DNA of 60,297 nucleotides. Source: Clostridiales bacterium (GTDB lineage: Bacteria; Bacillota; Clostridia; Lachnospirales; Lachnospiraceae). The notes beneath the pieces were generated by a model that saw nothing but the letters and a program-made list of their open reading frames with translations, was not told the origin of the DNA and did not search any database. The position numbers and the translations under genes are program-made. The stretch spans positions 1 through 60,297 of the forward strand of contig JAAYJU010000139.1 of the NCBI GenBank assembly GCA_012522735.1, given 5' to 3'. Positions 16,670-25,244 of the stretch are shown here, one piece after another (within the stretch, counting starts at the first letter, position 1; the number at the start of each line of letters is the position of its first letter).

Positions 16670-16849
16670 ATGCATTTTGAGCCATCCAAAAAAACCTATT
16701 ATCGTTTCCCTTCCACAAAAAGCGTTGCCAAAATGGACAAGCAAATGTATTTTCCTGAAAAACCCGCCCATGCTACAGACGATTCTAATTATGATCATCC
16801 GACTAATTCTTATATGCCCGAAAGAGAACATAACTACGATTTTAAATAA
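16670..16849 (+). CDS. Small hydrophilic protein, 59 residues, unknown
   Basis: Translation gives MHFEPSKKTYYRFPSTKSV, continuing to YMPEREHNYDFK and a TAA stop. It is rich in Tyr, His, Lys and Pro and lacks a signal peptide or membrane helix. GAGGAGG lies five bases before the ATG, the ideal spacing, and the leader is the most regular example of the tandem SD/anti-SD repeat. The gene overlaps the end of traX (opposite strand) by 8 bp. I recognise no family. A 124-residue frame on the other strand runs through the repeats and has no binding site, so this strand is preferred. Confidence 0.65.
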   Translation: MHFEPSKKTYYRFPSTKSVAKMDKQMYFPEKPAHATDDSNYDHPTNSYMPEREHNYDFK

Positions 16850-17579
16850 TTAAAAGCAAAACATATAATAACAATAAATGTGCGGGGTAAAATGCATAGA
16901 AGAAATACTTCATGCTTTTACCCTTTTTCCCGTTATAAAATGCTATCAGTACTATAGACGCTGCGGAAACAGCCTGAACAATATTACCGCTTAATATTAT
17001 CATTGATATGACAAGTAATGGCTTACTTCCTCTGAAAAGATAAAATGCCACGATAAGAAGAATTCCCATGAACCCGTAATCTGTTCTTAGTAATGCCGCT
17101 ATAATGCTAAGCGCAACTGTAATCAATGCATTAATAATGTTAACATACCATAAGTTCTTACTATACTTCTTTTCAACCATGCTCATCAACCATATAGCTA
17201 AAAGCCCGATAAATAATGTAAAGAATATATTCTGATGCTTCATAAACCTTCCTATCATAGTATCAAATAAACCTGCATCTTTGAACATGTTCGGAAGATC
17301 TGCCTTAATGCTAACGCCATTAAAAAACGAATTATAAAATACTAAATCAAATGGTATCTCCGAGATCAAGGCAAAGATACCGAGTCTGGTTAAGTATTTC
17401 TTAACATTACTCGTGTTAAAAAATCCTTCTACTAAGAGGAATGCAAAGATAGGAAAGGCCAATCTTCCTATTAATCTACCTGTAAGATAAGCCCATGAAG
17501 TAGGAGGAATTAACACCGCCGTTACATGGTCAATTAACATGGTTATTATAGCTACCAGTTTTAATGCAAATGTACTCAT
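16842..17579 (-). CDS. TraX family membrane protein
   Basis: 245-residue polytopic protein with the TraX signature: LKLVAIITMLIDHVTAVLIP near the start, GRLIGRLAFPIFAFLLVEGF, and GIFALISEIPFDLVF. The family is named after the F-plasmid pilin acetylase, an integral-membrane acyltransferase related to the acyltransferase-3 group; chromosomal copies in Clostridia are uncharacterised. About eight membrane segments are visible. It follows the DUF6320 gene by 32 bp on the same strand and may be the last gene of the acyltransferase/hydrolase operon. Confidence 0.88.
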   Translation of the reverse strand: MSTFALKLVAIITMLIDHVTAVLIPPTSWAYLTGRLIGRLAFPIFAFLLVEGFFNTSNVKKYLTRLGIFALISEIPFDLVFYNSFFNGVSIKADLPNMFKDAGLFDTMIGRFMKHQNIFFTLFIGLLAIWLMSMVEKKYSKNLWYVNIINALITVALSIIAALLRTDYGFMGILLIVAFYLFRGSKPLLVISMIILSGNIVQAVSAASIVLIAFYNGKKGKSMKYFFYAFYPAHLLLLYVLLLII

Positions 17580-17611
17580 AAGACACCTTCCCTGTATAAA
17601 TTATTCTCGGA

Positions 17612-18277
17612 CTATATATGCATCCTCTTTCTCAGCTCAGTCTTCATATTATCTCCCTCGAATAATATCAGGGCAGATAATGATATTATGCTCGCTCCCA
17701 CACATATAACCGATGGAAATAGCACATTAACCCATCCGAATATAATAAAGAGAGCAGGAACAAATCCGAATATAGCATCTATAAGAAGATATATTATTAA
17801 ATCTCTAACACCTATCTTTAATATCTTAGCTCCTACGGCCATAACTATCATAGCTAGCACACAGGCTGTAGGTATGACATAATTAAGCGACCAACCGTAC
17901 CAGCCCATGGATCTATCCCACAAGAATGAAAGAATACTTATAATCCCTACCTGCCATAGTATAGTTTTTGCTATGTTGTTCTTGTTACGTATTATAAAGA
18001 AAAGACTAATCCACATGGATAGTACTCCAGCTGCGACCAGAATTGACCAAAAGGATTCCTTGGTAAAGATCATATTAACTGCAAAGCTTGCTACCACTCC
18101 AACTATAGATGCCAGTATCAATATCCGTATAAAGATATTAAATTCCTGATAAATTGTAGGAATATGAGGGAATACATCCTCCTTAGGATTACCCTCATCC
18201 TCAAGAATACTTGCACATAAGGGACAGACAGTATGCTCACCTTTGATTCTAACCTTACAATGAAGACAGTTTTGCAT
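17612..18277 (-). CDS. DUF6320 family zinc-ribbon membrane protein
   Basis: 221 residues. A CLHCKVRIKGEHTVCPLCAS zinc ribbon (two CxxC pairs) at the N terminus is followed by six hydrophobic segments from residue about 50 on. It resembles DUF6320, a family of unknown function. The ATG at 18277 is preceded by an in-frame TTG at 18280; the ATG is preferred. It lies 20 bp after the acyltransferase gene on the same strand, which in my recollection is a recurring arrangement in Clostridia together with an alpha/beta hydrolase. The cytoplasmic ribbon suggests protein-protein contact, but this is only inferred. Confidence 0.75.
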   Translation of the reverse strand: MQNCLHCKVRIKGEHTVCPLCASILEDEGNPKEDVFPHIPTIYQEFNIFIRILILASIVGVVASFAVNMIFTKESFWSILVAAGVLSMWISLFFIIRNKNNIAKTILWQVGIISILSFLWDRSMGWYGWSLNYVIPTACVLAMIVMAVGAKILKIGVRDLIIYLLIDAIFGFVPALFIIFGWVNVLFPSVICVGASIISLSALILFEGDNMKTELRKRMHI

Positions 18278-18297
18278 CAATAACCACGCCTTTCTAA

Positions 18298-19566
18298 CTA
18301 CACCTCCTTAGCATTTGAAGATATAGTAATAGGTATATTCTCATCTGCTAGGTAACGGAAAAAATTCTTTTGGATATCAGTACCGATAAAGGGAGAAGTA
18401 AAGCTTACCACCAGATTATTCTGATATGAGCAAATGGCAATCTGAGGCCTTCTTGCACTGACAAAGCAATTGAACATATTAATATATGGAGCCAGCTCTG
18501 GGCTAATAGATATCTTACCCACATTGGACAGTGTCGCAGTAATTCCTTTATCGCTTAGCCTGGTAGCTAATCGTAGTATCTTATCCTTTATTACTAAAGG
18601 AACAACCCGCATGAAGGCATTATGCTCTAAGGATAAGAGGCGATTCATATGTTTTTCAAGGTTTTCCTTAGTAAGCTCTCTTTCAAAGCTACTCTTAACC
18701 TCAGCTATAATATCCTCCAATTCATCACTTGAGCTAGAAAAATCATAGCTTATACTAATTGTTGCAAAGAAGTTCCTTGCAGTAACAGACGGAAAATATG
18801 TTCTTAGATTGACCGGTACCGACAGGATTACAGGATTCTTCTTGCTTCTGGCAGGCATTTCCTTATATATAGACTTAATAAATAATGCAACCAGATATAT
18901 AGTTAGTGTGGTGTTATGCCTTCGCGAAAGCTCAAGGACCTCCCTGACCGGCATTAGTCCCTCAATAATCTTAATACGATTATCTATCGATTTTCTACCT
19001 TGAATTCGATATGCTTTCGTAATCTTGACCGTCTTAGGTATACGTTTGACACTATAATGCTTTTGGAAGCTGTCATCCATCTTCTGTGAAAGTGATGCAT
19101 CATAATCAAGAACCGGAAGTGCTCCTTTAAAATCATCCTTATAGCATATAGTAATATAATAATAAAGAAGTGTTTTTAAGAATCCTAGGGCACCGGTTCC
19201 GTCTGTAAGAGCATGAAACACCTCTAAATTAATACGGTTCTTATAGTAGGTAACCTCGAATAAGAGGTTCCTACGATTACGCTTATAGAGCATACTACAG
19301 GGCAATTTACTTTCCTCTGTAACCTCAGGCTCAAGCTCGGTGCTCTCAAAATAATACCAGAAGGCTCCCCGTCTAAGAATTGCCCGATAAAAAGGAAAAA
19401 GAAGCAGAGTTTTATCCACAGCCTCCTGAAGAATATCCCTATCAATATCATCCTTCAGCTCACTGACAAAACGAAATACCTTAGTATCCCTCTCGTTACT
19501 GTTAGGGGGGAATATCTTAGCCGCATTATCCAGTTTAGTCCATTCTACTGGTTTTCTTCTGGTCAT
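18298..19566 (-). CDS. Condensation-fold acyltransferase (alcohol acetyltransferase-like)
   Basis: 422-residue protein of the CoA-dependent acyltransferase/condensation superfamily. The catalytic HxxxDG motif is HALTDGTGALGF, preceded by NLEVFHALT. The DFGWG-like second motif of true condensation domains is not obvious; the C-terminal half has LSNVGKISISPELAPYI, the pattern seen in alcohol acetyltransferase and WES-type acyltransferases. No signal peptide. A weak binding site precedes ATG 19566. It sits between the hydrolase and DUF6320 genes with short gaps, so a shared transcript is likely. Ester or lipid synthesis is the reasonable guess; the substrate is unknown. Confidence 0.8.
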   Translation of the reverse strand: MTRRKPVEWTKLDNAAKIFPPNSNERDTKVFRFVSELKDDIDRDILQEAVDKTLLLFPFYRAILRRGAFWYYFESTELEPEVTEESKLPCSMLYKRNRRNLLFEVTYYKNRINLEVFHALTDGTGALGFLKTLLYYYITICYKDDFKGALPVLDYDASLSQKMDDSFQKHYSVKRIPKTVKITKAYRIQGRKSIDNRIKIIEGLMPVREVLELSRRHNTTLTIYLVALFIKSIYKEMPARSKKNPVILSVPVNLRTYFPSVTARNFFATISISYDFSSSSDELEDIIAEVKSSFERELTKENLEKHMNRLLSLEHNAFMRVVPLVIKDKILRLATRLSDKGITATLSNVGKISISPELAPYINMFNCFVSARRPQIAICSYQNNLVVSFTSPFIGTDIQKNFFRYLADENIPITISSNAKEV

Positions 19567-19637
19567 TTATAATCTTCTCTTTCTTCACTAATGTATTTTC
19601 CAATATTCTTACCCAATTAAATTACCTTATATATTTT

Positions 19638-20564
19638 TTATTTTCTTAAAAATCTATTAATAAGCTCATAGCTTCGTTTAACATGAACAAAATGCTTGGG
19701 TAAGCCAAAGAATCCATGAAGGGCATCCCTCATCCTATATATATCAACATTATTCCCATACTCAGTCAGCTTCTTTCCGTAAGCTTCTCCCTCATCTCTT
19801 AATGGGTCATACTCCGCAGTTATTATCAGGGTATTAGGTTGATTAGACAAATCCTTAGCAATTAGCGGAGCAAGATAAGGATTATTAAGGTCCTCTTCAG
19901 TCTTTATATACAAATCCATATAATCTCTAATTCTTTTTGATTTCAACAAATATTCTTGTCCATATTCTCTAACAGAAGGGTAGCCTGTCTCATCACTATG
20001 GTCATTGTTAGTTGATGGATAAATAAGAATCTGCTTTGATATGTTAAATTCTCCCCTGTCCCTTGCCATTAAAGATACTGCTGCCGCAAGATTTCCTCCT
20101 GCACTGTCTCCTATAATTGCTATGTTGTTAACATCAACATCAAATAGGGTATTATCAAGAAAAATTTCCCTTGTAACCGTATAACAATCAAGAAGGGCAC
20201 AAGGGAAGCGGTGCTCAGGCGCAAGACGATAATCAACCGACACAACCAAGGCACCGGTTTGTCTGGCCATATTTGTACATACATTGCTATAGCTATCGAT
20301 ATTACCAATTACCCAACCGCCACCATGAAAGAATATAAGAACTCGGTGAGGCACATCCTCGGAGCTATCAGGTGGAAGAAAAATTCTAACCGGAATATCG
20401 TGATCTAGTCCCTGAATTTTATGGTCCCATATACTATAGCGTGGTTTCAAATAAGCATTCACGGCAGTATTTACCTGCCGATGAAGCTTATAGTTTTTCT
20501 TAACGTCCAAGTCCGGATATGACAATGCCTTTAATGCAACTCTCATTGCCTTGTTGATTGCCAT
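19638..20564 (-). CDS. Alpha/beta hydrolase, HSL family (esterase/lipase)
   Basis: 308-residue hormone-sensitive-lipase-type esterase. The oxyanion motif FFHGGGWVIGN lies near residue 80, the nucleophile Ser in GDSAGGNLAAAV near 155, the Asp in EYDPLRDEGEAY and the His in DALHGFFGLP near the C terminus, so the triad is complete. There is no signal peptide, so it acts in the cytoplasm. AGGAGG precedes the ATG. It is the first gene of the hydrolase-acyltransferase-DUF6320(-traX) group, with 71 bp to the next gene and no terminator between. Confidence 0.92.
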   Translation of the reverse strand: MAINKAMRVALKALSYPDLDVKKNYKLHRQVNTAVNAYLKPRYSIWDHKIQGLDHDIPVRIFLPPDSSEDVPHRVLIFFHGGGWVIGNIDSYSNVCTNMARQTGALVVSVDYRLAPEHRFPCALLDCYTVTREIFLDNTLFDVDVNNIAIIGDSAGGNLAAAVSLMARDRGEFNISKQILIYPSTNNDHSDETGYPSVREYGQEYLLKSKRIRDYMDLYIKTEEDLNNPYLAPLIAKDLSNQPNTLIITAEYDPLRDEGEAYGKKLTEYGNNVDIYRMRDALHGFFGLPKHFVHVKRSYELINRFLRK

Positions 20565-20670
20565 GGATTCCTCCTATGTTTTTATATTTACATTTTAAAT
20601 GAGTTATATATAAAAGTCAATTATCCCTTGTTTGCACCTTTCTATTGTGTGTTCTCCTCATTATGGAATC

Positions 20671-21882
20671 CTACGAATTAAAAATACCTGCTATAGATTG
20701 TCGTTTTATCTTCCTCTGTGTCAATATTCCTGCAATAGTCGGGCTAAAAGTACCAACAGCTATAGAAAAAACAATAGAAAGGAAGGATATTTTTATATTC
20801 CATTCTAAAAAGTAAGTAATTAAGAATACAATAGCTAATCCGATAACAACTCCTATCAAAGATCCGATGACTCCAGTAAGTAAACATTCTATTGAGTAGA
20901 ATGTTGAGATCTGTGAGTTACTTCCACCAATCATTTTCATTATGCCTATTTCTCTATTCCTACTAAGCACTGTAATTGTCATTAAATTAGAAAAATTCAA
21001 AATAACTATTAATGAAATGACAATAAAAAGTATGATAATGAAAATATTCACATAGTCAAACCAAACATTAATCATATCTAATATAGCTAGGTTATTTACA
21101 ACAATTGCATCCAAATCCACATCTTTTAGTTCTTGTGTCATATTATCTTTCTTATTGAATAAATTAGTTATTTCATCTGATGTATCAGACAGCATATTAA
21201 CATCTTTAACTTCTGCTAGAATAGAAATATAATTATTATTTTTAAGAATAGTATTATTTTCACTCAGCAAAATAATATTATTTATCATATCCGGTGTTGA
21301 AGAGTATCCCATATTCCCAAGTTCATTAATTATACCTGTAATTTTACATTTATAGATAGTACCAAGATGCTCTATATCTATGTAATCTCCTATTTTTACA
21401 CTATATGTACTCGATACCGCAGAACCTATTACAACTTCATTTTCACCATAACAGAATATGCCTTCCCTTAATGATGCTCTGTACAGTTCAAGGAAAACTT
21501 CATTAGATGAGTATACAAGAGACGAAACAATACGCTTACTATCCCCATCAATATTCTTATAATATATTGATGTGACATTTGTCCCCATTACTCCGACGTA
21601 TTTGTTGATATTGCTTATATCTTTTAACATTGTAATATTTTTATCGTTAAATACAGGAAGCAACATATACGATAAAGTATTATCCCGGTTTCCAGTAGCA
21701 ATTGTAACAACCTTATCATCTGATATTTTCATCTGAGAGTATAATTCAGTTTTGAACGAAGAAGAAAGAGAGTCTACTAATATCAGAAGCATAATACCTA
21801 TGGCAATTCCTATAACATTATGTACAAACTTTCTAGAATTCATCAATATGCTTTGATTAGCCATTTTTATGTAGAATTTCAT
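20671..21882 (-). CDS. ABC transporter permease, MacB/FtsX type
   Basis: 403 residues with the MacB architecture: an N-terminal membrane segment (residues about 20-40), an extracellular MacB_PCD domain of about 230 residues (TGNRDNTLSY ... FNKKDNMTQELKD), then three membrane segments with the FtsX fold, including NREIGIMKMIGGSNSQI, the conserved coupling motif. Its start overlaps the ATPase stop by 4 bp. Such pairs export peptides or act as mechanotransmitters; no peptide gene, membrane-fusion protein or sensor kinase is adjacent, so the substrate is unknown. Confidence 0.92.
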   Translation of the reverse strand: MKFYIKMANQSILMNSRKFVHNVIGIAIGIMLLILVDSLSSSFKTELYSQMKISDDKVVTIATGNRDNTLSYMLLPVFNDKNITMLKDISNINKYVGVMGTNVTSIYYKNIDGDSKRIVSSLVYSSNEVFLELYRASLREGIFCYGENEVVIGSAVSSTYSVKIGDYIDIEHLGTIYKCKITGIINELGNMGYSSTPDMINNIILLSENNTILKNNNYISILAEVKDVNMLSDTSDEITNLFNKKDNMTQELKDVDLDAIVVNNLAILDMINVWFDYVNIFIIILFIVISLIVILNFSNLMTITVLSRNREIGIMKMIGGSNSQISTFYSIECLLTGVIGSLIGVVIGLAIVFLITYFLEWNIKISFLSIVFSIAVGTFSPTIAGILTQRKIKRQSIAGIFNS

Positions 21883-22571
21883 ATCGTCCCACCTACTTCC
21901 ACTATTTTTCCGTCTTCCAAAGTTATCATAACATCTGCTTTGTTAGCTATAGATTTGTTGTGGGTAACCATGATAATGGTGCAATTTCTGCTTGCTTTTA
22001 TATCCATAAAAGCTTTAACAATGTTTTGCTCATTATCTTCATCTAGATTTCCTGTTGGCTCATCAGCAATGATAATAGATGGCGAATTTAATAAAGCTCT
22101 ACATATAGCAATCCTTTGCTTTTCTCCTCCGCTTAATTGTGAAACTTTTTTTTCAAGTTGATTTTCACTTATACCTACTGACTCAATACACTTTTTAATT
22201 ATACTTAGCCTATGACTCTCTTTTCGTATTCCTGAAAAGTATAGAGGTATTTCCAAATTATCAATAATACTATATCTATCTATCAAAGAGAAGTTTTGGA
22301 AAACAAAGCCTATATCTTTGCGCCTTATTTCAGTTAATTTATGCATACTCACATCTGACAGGTTATGATTACTTACTAAAATTGAGCCTTCATCAGCTTT
22401 TTCAACAGTTCCAATTAAACTGACTAAGGTTGTTTTACCCAATCCAGAGCGACCTACTATACTATAAAATTTTCCAAATTCAAAATTGTAAGATGCCTTA
22501 TCAAGAATAATCAAATCAGTAGACCCATTTATATATTTTTTGCTAACCAAATCTAATACAACAGAAAACAT
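21879..22571 (-). CDS. ABC transporter ATP-binding protein, LolD/MacB type
   Basis: 230 residues. Walker A is GRSGLGKTT (the glycine before Lys is preceded by Leu, within consensus), the Q-loop is in VFQNFSLID, the signature is QLSGGEKQRIAICRAL, Walker B is SIIIADEPTGNLD, and the H-loop is in IIMVTHNKSIAN. ADEPTGNLD is typical of the MacB/LolD group. AGGAAGG precedes ATG 22571. It is translationally coupled to the permease downstream. Confidence 0.93.
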   Translation of the reverse strand: MFSVVLDLVSKKYINGSTDLIILDKASYNFEFGKFYSIVGRSGLGKTTLVSLIGTVEKADEGSILVSNHNLSDVSMHKLTEIRRKDIGFVFQNFSLIDRYSIIDNLEIPLYFSGIRKESHRLSIIKKCIESVGISENQLEKKVSQLSGGEKQRIAICRALLNSPSIIIADEPTGNLDEDNEQNIVKAFMDIKASRNCTIIMVTHNKSIANKADVMITLEDGKIVEVGGTI

Positions 22572-22627
22572 AATAAATCTTCCTTCCTATGTAATTTTAT
22601 ATATAAACTAATCTATAACAAGTAAAT

Positions 22628-22714
22628 TACCATAATGAGTGGCTTTAATATCAATCGGTAAAATATATCCTAATTAGCATATATTTTCAATATTTATGCC
22701 ACCTCATTATGGTA
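22628..22714. repeat. Long nested hairpin upstream of the MacB-type ABC genes
   Basis: The outer arms are TACCATAATGAGTGGC (22628-22643) and GCCACCTCATTATGGTA (22698-22714), with one bulged base. A second stem, AAAATATAT/ATATATTTT (22660-22668 / 22679-22687), lies inside. The whole folds as one 87-nt structure. It may be a structured leader or a MITE-like remnant; no second copy was seen. The rest of the 22572-22974 gap holds only AT-rich DNA and the terminator at 22898. Confidence 0.55.
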
Positions 22715-22897
22715 GGGATATATTATGTTTGTATTTATTCAATTTTCTAAAGCTATCATCATTCATGCTTATCTTCCATTGCAAAATATATTCCATATTT
22801 TTCTTTCATTTACCTTATTTTACTGTATAAGCCTTATTACTGTCAAGTCAAGCTAAGCCAAGTACTATTTTCATGTTCTTATATGTATTCCTAACAG

Positions 22898-22945
22898 AAA
22901 GGATACCGATACAAGAATTTTTACCTTCTTGTATCGGTATCCTTT
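22898..22945. terminator. Strong hairpin after the GH3 gene
   Basis: A perfect 20-bp stem: left arm 22898-22917 begins AAAGGATACC, right arm 22926-22945 ends GGTATCCTTT, with an 8-nt loop, 30 bp beyond the GH3 stop. The T tail is short on both strands. It probably ends the glycan-utilisation transcript. Confidence 0.7.
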
Positions 22946-22974
22946 AAATAATCACTTTATATATTCACTTACTT

Positions 22975-25161
22975 TTAGTAGGTATATTCCTTATTCAGTC
23001 TAATGGTCTTACTTAGTCTTATATCCCTGGATGATGAACTCACCTGTATTTTAAAATCACCAGGTTCTACCACGAAGCTATGCTTATTTATATCATAGAA
23101 GCCAAAAGAACCCTTATGAAGCTTTATATCAACTACCTGCTCTTTCCCCGGCTCTATATAAACCTTAGTAAATCCTTTTAATTCATGCACCGGTCTTGAA
23201 ACTGAGGCTTCCTTATCAGTAACATATATCTGAACTACTTCGGCACCCGATACCGTTCCAGTGTTCCTTATTGTTATGCGAATCCCAACATTAACATCAT
23301 CTTCCATGCTCGTTTCATCAAGTTTAATTACCAGATCGCTGTATTCAAATGTAGTATATGAGAGACCGTGTCCAAATGGAAATTCCACATCAATATCATA
23401 GCTGTCATAATACCTATAACCCACATACACTCCCTCATTATAGGTAACCTTTCCGTAATTGCCGAATTCACCTAGTTTGTGAGCAGGAGAATCATCAAGT
23501 TTTTTTGGAAATGTCTCTGCAAGCTTCCCTGAAGGATTAACATCACCCAGTAGAACCTTAGCCAGTGCTCTTCCACCCTCCATACCGGCATAATAGCTCC
23601 ATGCAATAGCCTTTGCATTATCGACCCAGGAGTTCATCTCCACAGGAGAGCCCGCAACTACTACCACGATAGTATTGGGATTTACCGCTAGAACCTCATT
23701 AATTAATCTATCCTGATCATAGGGAAGCTTCATATCATTGCGGTCCCGACCCTCTATATCATGGTCATGATCCAAACCGACCATTAATATTACTTCCTTG
23801 GTTTCCCTCGCCAACTGTACAGCCTCACTAAGTAGTTCCTCCTGACGTATCTTTATCTCCTCCTTTAGCTTCTCGGCATAAAGGCGTGCTTCTTCCTTAG
23901 CAGCTTCTTGATTTTCCAGACTGTCCTGCTGCCAATTAAGCTTCCTTTCCTTCTTTGAAGGAACATAATAGCCCTTGGCATATTTGACGGGGATATCTCC
24001 GCCTAATTCCATCTTCATACCCAGAAGAGGTGATATCTCATAAAGAGCCTTAATCTCTGCGCTTCCACCGCCTCCGGCGTGAAGTCGCTCTCCGTTTTGA
24101 CCGATTATAGCTAGGGTATCCAGACTATCTTTCTTTAAAGGTAGTCGATTATTCTCATTCTTTAGTAGAATAATGGATTCCTCTGCACAGGCTAGAATCG
24201 CCTCACGATGAGCCGGTGAATTGTAAGTACCTACTTTGCGGTTCTTTCTATCCTCTCCCAGCATGTTCAATCTAAGCATGGTTCTAAGTATATTACGAAT
24301 CTTTTTATCTATACATTCCTCTTTGATTTCTCCATTCCTTACCGCTTTCAGTAAAGGATTTGCCATATAGTAATTATTAAAATCCCCGGTTACAGACATC
24401 TCAATGTCAAGGCCTGACTCAGCAGCTTCCTTTGTATCATGGACACCACCCCAGTCGGATACTACAGCCCCGTCATATCCCCATTCATCTCTTACTATCT
24501 TAGTAAGTAGATATCTACTCTGAGAACAATGCTCTCCATACAGGCGATTATAAGCCCCCATTATGGTGTGGCTTTCTCCCTTGTCTAAAGCTGCTATAAA
24601 CCCAGGGAAATATATTTCTCTCAATGTCCTCTCATCGACATAAGTATCTACAGCCAGTCTATCAGTTTCCTGATTATTAACAGCAAGATGCTTAACACAA
24701 GCGGCTAGGTCATTTTCCTGGATTCCCTTAATAAGAGGAGCCACCATTTCCTCTACTAATCTGGGATCCTCACTCATATACTCAAAATTTCTGCCACATA
24801 ATGGACTTCTCTTAATATTAATACCAGGGGCTAATATTACATCCTTGCCCCTTCCTCTGGCTTCAGCACCTAATATCTTTCCCGTTTGATATGCCATATC
24901 CCTGCTCCAGGTCGAAGCCAGAGCACTATTACTGGGAAGATAGGATACATAATCATCCGTTGTCCCAATATTGATCCAACTGTCACGGGCAAATTCCTTT
25001 CGAACACCCATAGGTCCATCAGACATCTTAAGAGGAGGTATGCCAAGCCTTGGTACCCCTCCTGTCTCGAATAAACCAGCACCATGTATCATATCGATTT
25101 TTTCCTCAAGTGTTAATTGAGACATCAATTCCTCTATTCTAGTTTCGTCAACCTTCTTCAT
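22975..25161 (-). CDS. Glycoside hydrolase family 3 beta-glucosidase
   Basis: 728-residue GH3 enzyme with the N-terminal TIM barrel (LTLEEKIDMIHG ... MSDGPMGVR ... KHLAVNNQE), the catalytic nucleophile D236 in VVSDWGG, the alpha/beta C domain (LDHDHDIEGRDRNDMKLP, AETFPKKL) and a fibronectin-III-like C-terminal domain. No signal peptide, so it is cytoplasmic. It is the last gene of the minus-strand glycan locus. In a xyloglucan setting it would take glucose from debranched cello-oligosaccharides; the family also contains beta-xylosidases, so specificity is inferred. Confidence 0.93.
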   Translation of the reverse strand: MKKVDETRIEELMSQLTLEEKIDMIHGAGLFETGGVPRLGIPPLKMSDGPMGVRKEFARDSWINIGTTDDYVSYLPSNSALASTWSRDMAYQTGKILGAEARGRGKDVILAPGINIKRSPLCGRNFEYMSEDPRLVEEMVAPLIKGIQENDLAACVKHLAVNNQETDRLAVDTYVDERTLREIYFPGFIAALDKGESHTIMGAYNRLYGEHCSQSRYLLTKIVRDEWGYDGAVVSDWGGVHDTKEAAESGLDIEMSVTGDFNNYYMANPLLKAVRNGEIKEECIDKKIRNILRTMLRLNMLGEDRKNRKVGTYNSPAHREAILACAEESIILLKNENNRLPLKKDSLDTLAIIGQNGERLHAGGGGSAEIKALYEISPLLGMKMELGGDIPVKYAKGYYVPSKKERKLNWQQDSLENQEAAKEEARLYAEKLKEEIKIRQEELLSEAVQLARETKEVILMVGLDHDHDIEGRDRNDMKLPYDQDRLINEVLAVNPNTIVVVVAGSPVEMNSWVDNAKAIAWSYYAGMEGGRALAKVLLGDVNPSGKLAETFPKKLDDSPAHKLGEFGNYGKVTYNEGVYVGYRYYDSYDIDVEFPFGHGLSYTTFEYSDLVIKLDETSMEDDVNVGIRITIRNTGTVSGAEVVQIYVTDKEASVSRPVHELKGFTKVYIEPGKEQVVDIKLHKGSFGFYDINKHSFVVEPGDFKIQVSSSSRDIRLSKTIRLNKEYTY

Positions 25162-25244
25162 ATTGTTGGATTCTCCTATAGTTTTAAATTAATATTTAAT
25201 AAGCTCATTAGATTGATTTTAGTGTCTTTATTGTCATATGGCTT

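Noticed and set aside
16457-16831. 124-residue minus-strand frame with internal repeats
   Set aside because: The repeated protein segments are only translations of the 48-bp leader repeats. There is no ribosome binding site, and the plus-strand ORF at 16670 has an ideal one.
22725-22856. 43-residue hydrophobic plus-strand frame that might be a peptide exported by the MacB-type pair
   Set aside because: Weak ribosome binding site, opposite strand to the transporter, no leader or Gly-Gly motif. Composition fits chance in AT-rich DNA.
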